Assembly: GCA_034431895.1 (NCBI GenBank)
Contig: DAOUCM010000296.1
Coordinates: 1 to 12,326 of the forward strand
DNA length: 12,326 nt
Reading direction: 5' to 3'
Origin: JAABUE01 sp034431895
GTDB taxonomy: Bacteria; Chloroflexota; Anaerolineae; Anaerolineales; Villigracilaceae
Shown here: positions 6,642 to 11,766 of the stretch, piece by piece
Position numbering within the stretch: position 1 is the stretch's first letter
Layout of the letters: the number at the start of each line of letters is the position of its first letter
Position numbers and translations under genes: made by a program
Notes under the pieces: model-generated
Seen by the model: the letters and a program-made list of their open reading frames with translations, nothing else
The model's database searches: none
What the model was told of the DNA's origin: nothing

Positions 6642-7292
6642 TCAGGCTCCAATCAGTTCGCGCGCCAGTTTGACGGCTTCGGCGGCGTTGCGGGCGGTGC
6701 CGTCGGCGCCAATCCCTTTGGCCCATTCCTCAGTTACAGAGGCGCCGCCTACCAAAACGATGTATTTTTCGCGCAAGCCGCGCGCTTTGAGCAGTTCGAT
6801 AAGATCTTTGATGAAAGGCATGGAAGTGGTCAGCAAAGCCGAGAGGGCAATCACCTGGGCGCCGAGTTCTTCGGCTTTGTCAATGATGGATTTGATCGGC
6901 ACGTCCACGCCCATATCTACCACCTCGAAGCCAGCGGCAGTGAGCATGGAGGCGACGATGTTCTTGCCGATGTCGTGGATGTCGGTTTGCACGGTGGCGG
7001 CGACCACCGTACCTTTGACCTGGCTATCGGCGCCGGCGTATTTTTCGAGCAGGGCCGGCTTGACGATGTCCATGGCGGCTTTCAGAGCGCGCCCGGCCAG
7101 CATTAGTTCAGGCAGGAAGTATTCCCCGCTTTCGAAGCGCTTGCCTACGTCATCTGCGCCGCGCATCAAACCCTCATTCAGGATTTGCAACGGGTCGAGT
7201 CCGGCTGCGAGGGCAGTTTGGGCGCTCTCCTCGGCTGCGTCGGCGTCGCCGTCAATGATGGCAGCAATGATCTTTGCCAGGTGTTCGGACAT
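6642..7292 (-). CDS. Corrinoid protein of methyltransferase systems (MtmC/MtbC/MttC type)
   Basis: 216 residues, the family's usual length. It carries the methyl group on a cobamide between two methyltransferases in the cytosol. Residues 1-90 form the helical B12-binding cap. The Rossmann-like domain follows with the base-off/His-on motif D104-x-H106-D-x-G109 (VQTDIHDIGKN), S151-A-L153 and the V-GG motif (VLVGGASV, 179-186), then ADGTARNAAEAV near the C-terminus. All cobamide-contact motifs are intact, with H106 the expected lower ligand. The start has AAGGAG 7 bases upstream. Its TGA lies one base before the chosen GTG of the methyltransferase, so the two are translationally linked and very probably partners. 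It is the first gene of the operon and follows a structured leader with an extended -10 promoter. The sequence alone does not tell which amine or betaine system it serves. Confidence 0.93.
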   Translation of the reverse strand: MSEHLAKIIAAIIDGDADAAEESAQTALAAGLDPLQILNEGLMRGADDVGKRFESGEYFLPELMLAGRALKAAMDIVKPALLEKYAGADSQVKGTVVAATVQTDIHDIGKNIVASMLTAAGFEVVDMGVDVPIKSIIDKAEELGAQVIALSALLTTSMPFIKDLIELLKARGLREKYIVLVGGASVTEEWAKGIGADGTARNAAEAVKLARELIGA

Positions 7293-7314
7293 CGTTTCTC
7301 CTTAATTCTCTACG

Positions 7315-7451
7315 GTTCATTGGGAATCTCTGTGATTGTTTTGCCAGCCATCCCCAAAGGGGATGTGGCGGGCGGCAGTTCCCTGGGCAAACACCAGGAC
7401 AAGCAACTGCCGCCAGAACTGGGAGTATATCACGCCAATTTCCAATGAACC
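7315..7451. repeat. Imperfect 137-bp palindrome with 10-bp perfect ends; leader of the corrinoid operon
   Basis: GGTTCATTGG at 7315-7324 is exactly inverted at 7442-7451. Similarity continues inward on both arms (AAT, then GTGAT, then CCAG). Inside are a nested hairpin, GGCGGCAGTT (7371-7380) with AACTGCCGCC (7405-7414), and within its loop CCTGG (7382-7386) with CCAGG (7394-7398). A separate perfect hairpin, CATCCCC-AAA-GGGGATG, is at 7349-7365, flanked by GCCA/TGGC. It resembles either a miniature palindromic mobile element or a structured 5' leader RNA. Transcription from the promoter at 7424-7432 would begin just before the nested hairpin. Confidence 0.55.
7424..7432 (-). promoter_or_regulatory. 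Candidate extended -10 promoter of the corrinoid/methyltransferase operon
   Basis: The minus strand reads TGATATACT: TATACT (plus 7424-7429, five of six matches to TATAAT) preceded by the TGn extension. No good -35 exists at 16-18 bases; TTGGGT lies 19 bases away. Extended -10 promoters can work without one. It predicts a leader of about 125 bases carrying two hairpins before the ribosome site of the corrinoid gene. Confidence 0.4.
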
Positions 7452-7779
7452 CAAAATAATTCGGTAACCTTCCTTACGGCTTCAACTCCAGGCTCCAGCA
7501 GGGCAGGCGCAAACAGCGCCTCGCTAGAGTCTGCCTGATTTAGCAAGGCCGACCGTACCACTTTGTGCCATTTCATGGCACAGGCGGCACGGCGGTTGGC
7601 CGACCCATCTTGCGAGATTATACGGCAATAAAGTATTCTCCTTGAGAATCTATCACAACCGCAAAGATTTTGCACGATGGTCAACCGTTCCTGGCTCGCT
7701 CCGCCATGGCTTGCCCAGGGAACTGCGGAGCAACGCCACTTTGGTTGTGGCTTGCCGCGTTACCCTACCTTAACGCCAG

Positions 7780-7852
7780 TTCGGGATAACCGTCCCGAAG
7801 GCTTTTTAGAGCAATTGTGTGGACAAAATCGAGCCTTCGGGACGGTTCCGAA
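7780..7852. repeat. Long hairpin with a 16-bp perfect stem, downstream of the flavoprotein gene
   Basis: AACCGTCCCGAAGGCT (7788-7803) and AGCCTTCGGGACGGTT (7832-7847) are exact inverses, separated by a 28-base AT-rich loop. Beyond a 3-base bulge the stem continues with TTCGG (7780-7784) against CCGAA (7848-7852). Weaker symmetry reaches about 7757 and 7869. It lies 67 bases beyond the stop of the minus-strand flavoprotein gene. It has no terminal T-run on either strand, so it is better described as a palindromic repeat that may block 3' exonucleases than as a classical terminator. Confidence 0.6.
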
Positions 7853-7919
7853 TTCAGGTTACCTTACGCATTCAAATCGCTATAACGTTCATTGATTTTA
7901 TGCGACAAAAATCGAACGG

Positions 7920-9272
7920 TCAATGGGGGGAGGCCAGACGCGCCACCGGCACCACCAATCCCATGGCTGCCAGCATTTCTTCGTTGGTAGCAAACTTGAA
8001 TTCCTCTAGGCCGCGCTTTTGGGCCTCTGCCGCTTCGATGGCTTCCAGGCGTTGGATATCTTCTTTGGTGACAACCGCTTTGTGGAGGGTTTTGATTCTC
8101 TTCTCCACCTCTGCCAGGTCGCCGCCTTTTGGCGGACTGACACGAAGGTATTGCAAGACGGCTTGAGCCGCATTGATACCGTCTTTGCGGGCATAACCAA
8201 CCAGGCCGTCACTGGCCTTGCGCGACCAGCCGCCTACAAAGACGCCCTGGATAGGTTGGCCGGTTCGAGGATCGAAGGCTTCATACGACAAGCCATCGAC
8301 CGGAAAGGCAGGGTTGGGGTTCTTGACGAATTCGTTCCATTCGACCGGCAGGCCAAAGGAGTCGTCCACTTTGTCGCCAATGGCAAAGATGACCGTTTCT
8401 ACGTCCAACAAGCGTTTGTGGCCGGTGCCTTTGGCTTTGGTCTCGCCGCCCTGCAAGACGAGGGTGGTATCTTCGATTTCGAGGTGCGCCAGCAAGCCGT
8501 TTTCGCCCAACATTTGCACAGGCGAACTCAGGAATTCGAAACGGAAACGGGTATGGGAGGTGGGGGGATCCGCCTTGGGGAGGGCCTGCAAAATCGAGGC
8601 GCGGGCAGTTCGAGGGTCTTGGCCGACCGCTTGCATGAGCGGGCTGACGCGGGCGATTTCGGCGTCCAATGCTGACAAGTCAAGGTTGGCAATGATGTGT
8701 TCCATCTCCTTCTTGTCGAATTTGACCTCCGCAGGGCCGCGTCGCACGACAGCAATGACTTCTTCGACCTTTTGCTCGCGAATCAGATAGCGGGCGATGT
8801 CGGCCATGACATTGCCGGCGCCCACGATGGCGCAGCGTTTCCCAAAACGAAACTCCTTCTGGCTGTAGGGCGGCAATTGGTTGTAGTAGTAGACTACATC
8901 TTTGGCATGATAGACGCCTATCAGATTCTCGCCTGGCAACCCAAGCCATTTGGTGCCTTGCGCGCCGGCCGTGACCAGGATGGCCTGAAAACCCATTGTG
9001 CGCAAGTCATCGAGCGAGAGGTCGCCCTGTGAACCAATGGTGAGATTGCCATAATAGGTCATGTTGGGGTGCGCGAGTATTTGACGAAATTGACGGCGCA
9101 AAGCCTCTTTCATGCTGTGTTTGGCAGGGTAGATACCATACTCCGCCAGCCCTCCTGGTTTAATATCGCGGTTGAACAAAATCACCTGCACATCCTGACT
9201 GGCGAGTTCACGAGCGCCAAATAAGCCAGCCGGCCCGGCCCCCACGACGGCTACCCAGTGTTTTCGAGACAC
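7920..9272 (-). CDS. Ferredoxin/adrenodoxin-NADP+ reductase-like flavoprotein (FprA type)
   Basis: 450 residues, the usual FprA/adrenodoxin reductase length (about 450-460). The family passes electrons between NADPH and ferredoxin-type carriers. FAD fold: VVGAGPAGLFGARELA (9-24), then P-GGLAEYGIYP (39-49), GNLTIG (75-80) and TAGAQGTKWLGLPGE (101-115). The NADPH fold has VGAGNVMADIAR (150-161) and VVRRGP (175-180), whose paired arginines bind the 2'-phosphate. The C-terminal flavin contact is VGGWSRKASDGLVGYARKDG (346-365), parallel to the family's GW-x-R-x-P-x-G-x-I-G. A charged helical tail (380-436) follows the usual end. The start is GTG at 9272, with AAGGAGG 5 bases upstream. It is probably transcribed alone from the promoter at 9411-9439. 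The ferredoxin partner is not in the window. Glutamate-synthase-like FAD proteins are an alternative label, but no Cys clusters are present. Confidence 0.85.
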   Translation of the reverse strand: MSRKHWVAVVGAGPAGLFGARELASQDVQVILFNRDIKPGGLAEYGIYPAKHSMKEALRRQFRQILAHPNMTYYGNLTIGSQGDLSLDDLRTMGFQAILVTAGAQGTKWLGLPGENLIGVYHAKDVVYYYNQLPPYSQKEFRFGKRCAIVGAGNVMADIARYLIREQKVEEVIAVVRRGPAEVKFDKKEMEHIIANLDLSALDAEIARVSPLMQAVGQDPRTARASILQALPKADPPTSHTRFRFEFLSSPVQMLGENGLLAHLEIEDTTLVLQGGETKAKGTGHKRLLDVETVIFAIGDKVDDSFGLPVEWNEFVKNPNPAFPVDGLSYEAFDPRTGQPIQGVFVGGWSRKASDGLVGYARKDGINAAQAVLQYLRVSPPKGGDLAEVEKRIKTLHKAVVTKEDIQRLEAIEAAEAQKRGLEEFKFATNEEMLAAMGLVVPVARLASPH

Positions 9273-9410
9273 ATTGTCCTCCTTAGCAATGGAAAAATCG
9301 TATCATCTCCATCCGGCCAGGCACAGGGATTTCAGACGTTCTGGACATGCCTGCCCCTGCCTGCCTTCTTCGAGAAGATACTGGAAATCTATTCAGGCAA
9401 AAACGGGCGG

Positions 9411-9439
9411 ATTATAGCCAAAAAGTCTCTTCGAGACAA
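9411..9439 (-). promoter_or_regulatory. Candidate sigma-70 promoter of the flavoprotein gene
   Basis: On the minus strand TTGTCT (plus 9434-9439) is followed after exactly 17 bases by a perfect TATAAT (plus 9411-9416). The start point would lie about 130 bases upstream of the GTG at 9272. The leader could fold at 9318-9353 (CAGGCA with TGCCTG) and 9365-9377 (CTTCT-TCG-AGAAG). The -35 box overlaps the terminator of the upstream gene. Confidence 0.55.
9420..9437 (-). terminator. Candidate intrinsic terminator of the solute-binding protein operon
   Basis: On the minus strand GTCTC-GAA-GAGAC (9437-9425) is followed directly by TTTTT (9424-9420), 26 bases after the stop of the lipoprotein gene. 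The stem is only 5 bp, so efficiency may be modest. It is the only stem plus T-run of standard form found here. Confidence 0.5.
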
Positions 9440-9462
9440 GTTGATTTCTTGGAAACATGGCT

Positions 9463-10728
9463 TTACTTGACCTGCTCGGCGGCTGTGCGCGCGGCTTGCG
9501 CCGGCAATGCCTCGCCGCTCAATACGGCTTGGATGGCTTGTTGGAAGGGTATCCCGACAATCATGATCAGTTCATTGGGCGGCAACAGGCGGGCCGAGGC
9601 GCTGATTTCTTCCAGCGCGGCGCGCAAAGGAGGGTCTTGCCAGGCGGCCAGGGCGGTTGGACGCGGAGGCAAAACGCCAGCAGCCTGGCTCCACTCAGCC
9701 AGGAATTCTCCTTCCGAGAGGAATTCGGCCAGTTCTACTGCCAAAGCCTGGTTTTCGGGCCGTGAACCGGCCAACGCCCAAACGCTGCCACGCGCCAAGG
9801 TCATGGAGGTCTCTCCCAAGCCTGGAAGAGGTGCTACCAGGATGGCGGCTGGTTTTTCTTGCAAATGCTCATCTGTCCAGACCACGCCCAAGTTGGCATG
9901 TTGTTCTTCGAGCGCTTTCCAGACGGCAGAGTTATCGCCGTAGGCCAGCACAGTCGAAGATAGATTTTCTTCGGCCACCGAACGCGCATAGAACGAAAGC
10001 ACACTCTCCAGAGCGTCTTCATCCAGATGGGGCTGTCCCTGCACATCGGTCAGGGAAGCGCCGCTGGAGAGATACATTGCCAGTCCAAACGAGGCTTGGG
10101 GGTCGGCAGCCGCGAACAGGTAGGTTTTGTCTTCGAGCGCAGCCCAACGAGCCGGCAAAGGGTCTGCATAGCCGGCCAGCACCAACAGGTCACCGGCAAA
10201 TGGCAGGCCAAACGTGGTATTTTGAATTTGCGCCAATTGGCGGGCATAGGGATACCAATCGGGGCCGTTCAATGCCAGGGTCAGGCCATCGAGCGGATGA
10301 AGCAAGCCCTCGAAGGCAGCCGCTTCCAGGTCGGCGCGCGAGAGAGCCACCAGGTCGGGCAAAATGGCGGGGGCAGCAGCGTAGGCAGCAGACAGGTTCT
10401 CGACCAGGCCATTTGGCCCCGAGGCGGCTTTGATGCGCACTTCCACTTGCAGGCCAGGGCGGCGCGCTTCGAACTCGTCCAGGCGGGCTTGTAACAATCG
10501 GCCTGCCGGCGTGTCGGCAGACGGATCGAATTGCGGCGGCAGCCACAGGCGCAACAGGCGCGTTTCTCCAGCCGCAGAGGAGGGAGCAGCGGGGGGAAGT
10601 GTGGGGCTGGGGAAACTTGTCGAAACGGAGACAGGCTCAGGCGTAGCAGGAAGCGCAGGCGTTCCCCCACATCCCGCCAACAGCATCAGCAATCCAATGC
10701 TACACGAAAGGCGCAACAAGGTTTTCAT
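9463..10728 (-). CDS. ABC transporter solute-binding lipoprotein (family 1-like)
   Basis: 421 residues. The N-terminus MKTLLRLSCSIGLLMLLAGC is a lipoprotein signal with lipobox L-A-G-C20, followed by a Pro/Ser/Thr-rich tether (21-55) typical of exported lipoproteins. The body resembles extracellular solute-binding proteins of the sugar type: an R-L-L-x-L-W-L-P start strand, LLQARLDEFEARRPGLQVEV (alpha-1 to beta-2), LPDLVALSRADLEAAA, GLPFAGDLLVLAG, and repeated A-x-x-L-A-E-F-L-S near the end. It would capture a ligand outside the membrane, but no permease or ATPase gene is adjacent. The start at 10728 is set by an ATGA overlap with the preceding M42-type gene and by the signal peptide; an upstream in-frame start would add 13 polar residues. 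The ribosome site is weak, fitting translational coupling. The ligand is unknown. Confidence 0.83.
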   Translation of the reverse strand: MKTLLRLSCSIGLLMLLAGCGGTPALPATPEPVSVSTSFPSPTLPPAAPSSAAGETRLLRLWLPPQFDPSADTPAGRLLQARLDEFEARRPGLQVEVRIKAASGPNGLVENLSAAYAAAPAILPDLVALSRADLEAAAFEGLLHPLDGLTLALNGPDWYPYARQLAQIQNTTFGLPFAGDLLVLAGYADPLPARWAALEDKTYLFAAADPQASFGLAMYLSSGASLTDVQGQPHLDEDALESVLSFYARSVAEENLSSTVLAYGDNSAVWKALEEQHANLGVVWTDEHLQEKPAAILVAPLPGLGETSMTLARGSVWALAGSRPENQALAVELAEFLSEGEFLAEWSQAAGVLPPRPTALAAWQDPPLRAALEEISASARLLPPNELIMIVGIPFQQAIQAVLSGEALPAQAARTAAEQVK

Positions 10729-11708
10729 TCGATAGGGATGGGATTTGCCAGTAAGAGGGTGAGCCATTGGACGGCGATTTCGAGGTCGCCCAGGTGCATC
10801 CTTTCGGAGGGGGAATGCAGGTAGCGGCAGGGCAATCCCAGGCTGCCACTTGGCACACCTGCGCGCGCTTGGTGCATGGCGCTTGTCCGCTCTCCGCCTT
10901 CGTTGGAGACGTGGCGCTGGAGAGGCAGGCCAGCCTGGTCAGCGGTACGAATCATCCAATTGACCACGCGCGAGTCGGCAAAACCGAAGGCTTCTTTGAC
11001 GACGACGGCCGGGCCTTTTCCCAAGACAAGGCCGCGCTGGTTGTTTGGAGGGGTATCCTCTGCCAGAGCAGGGGAGAGCAACAGGCCAAGTTCGGGATCG
11101 AGAGCATAGGCGACCATGCCGCTTTCCTGTCGGACGGTAAAGGCGGCCCACACCTCGTTCACACCCGGCTCGAGCCTGCGCAGCGTTTCGATCGCCACAG
11201 CCACCCCGGCGCGGTTTCCCAGCGCTTTGGCTGTGACATATTGCCCGCAGAACTGACAGGGTTGGTCGAAGGCAGCAACGGCGCCCACTTCGATGGGGCA
11301 ATCGTGCGGGCCAGTTGCGCCCAGGTCTATGAAACGTTTTTCGATGGCTGGAGGCTGTTCGTCTTTTGAGGTATGGTCAGCGCCAATGACGCCTTGCGCG
11401 CCGTTGACAAAGCGCACGCGCACGCCTGGCAGCAAAAAAGGCGAGGCTTTGCCCAGCGCCGTGAAACGGACGAAGCCGTGCGCATCAATGTGATTGGCGA
11501 TGAGACCACCTTCGTTCATCGCGCAGGCCAGCAGAACGCGCTTGCCGTGAGCGGCCTTGTTCCCGCGGCGGGCCAGCAGGTTGCCCAGCGCATCTACACG
11601 GAGTTCGTCTACCAGCGGTTCGATTTCCCGACGGATGATCTCCTGGATGGCGATTTCATAGCCAGAAGGGGCGCAAGTTTCAGTGAGGGTTTGGATGAGA
11701 GGTTTCAT
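10725..11708 (-). CDS. M42 family aminopeptidase homologue, probably catalytically inactive
   Basis: 327 residues, near the family's usual 330-360. M42 enzymes (TET, FrvX, glutamyl aminopeptidase) are two-metal cytosolic peptidases forming dodecamers. The fold is recognisable: CAPSGYE (12-18), DALGNLLARRG (39-49), NHIDAHGFVRF (72-82), ARAGVPSGSLGLPCRYLHSP (281-300). The metal and catalytic residues are largely gone. A-H-M-D-E has become C62-A63-M64-N65-E66. The bridging Asp of A-L-D-D-R is N165 (ALGNR). The catalytic Glu of Q-E-E is Q194 (RQES). The Asp of the D-V-T segment is S212. GGTDA has become GGERTSA. Only E195 and H298 remain. A C-x-x-C (151-154) with C137 is an unusual addition. No clear ribosome site precedes the ATG at 11708. 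It lies 58 bases after the glycosyltransferase stop and overlaps the lipoprotein gene by ATGA. Confidence 0.85.
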   Translation of the reverse strand: MKPLIQTLTETCAPSGYEIAIQEIIRREIEPLVDELRVDALGNLLARRGNKAAHGKRVLLACAMNEGGLIANHIDAHGFVRFTALGKASPFLLPGVRVRFVNGAQGVIGADHTSKDEQPPAIEKRFIDLGATGPHDCPIEVGAVAAFDQPCQFCGQYVTAKALGNRAGVAVAIETLRRLEPGVNEVWAAFTVRQESGMVAYALDPELGLLLSPALAEDTPPNNQRGLVLGKGPAVVVKEAFGFADSRVVNWMIRTADQAGLPLQRHVSNEGGERTSAMHQARAGVPSGSLGLPCRYLHSPSERMHLGDLEIAVQWLTLLLANPIPIE

Positions 11709-11766
11709 AGGGTAAAAAGATACGACGAATGAGGCAGCCAGATTGGCGAGGTCTCGGAAGTCTCAC

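Larger units (their letters stand above)
7293..7919. other. 627-bp gene-free, palindrome-rich region
   Basis: No open frame here looks like a protein; the longest minus frame (84 codons, TTG start, 7684-7430) has no ribosome site or recognisable motif and crosses the palindromes. Besides the separately listed elements it holds perfect triloop hairpins GTGCCAT-TTC-ATGGCAC (7565-7581) and ATTCTC-CTT-GAGAAT (7635-7649). A 16-base inverted match joins 7375-7390 and 7711-7726 (TTGCCCAGGGAACTGC). The density of palindromes suggests stacked small mobile or regulatory elements. Confidence 0.6.

Noticed and set aside
7430..7684. 84-codon minus-strand frame with TTG start
   Set aside because: No ribosome site and no recognisable family. 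It crosses the palindromes and the candidate operon promoter. Composition does not resemble the neighbouring proteins.
7452..7756. tRNA or other known structured RNA gene in the gene-free region
   Set aside because: No cloverleaf with a T-loop-like sequence was found; the structures present are simple triloop hairpins.
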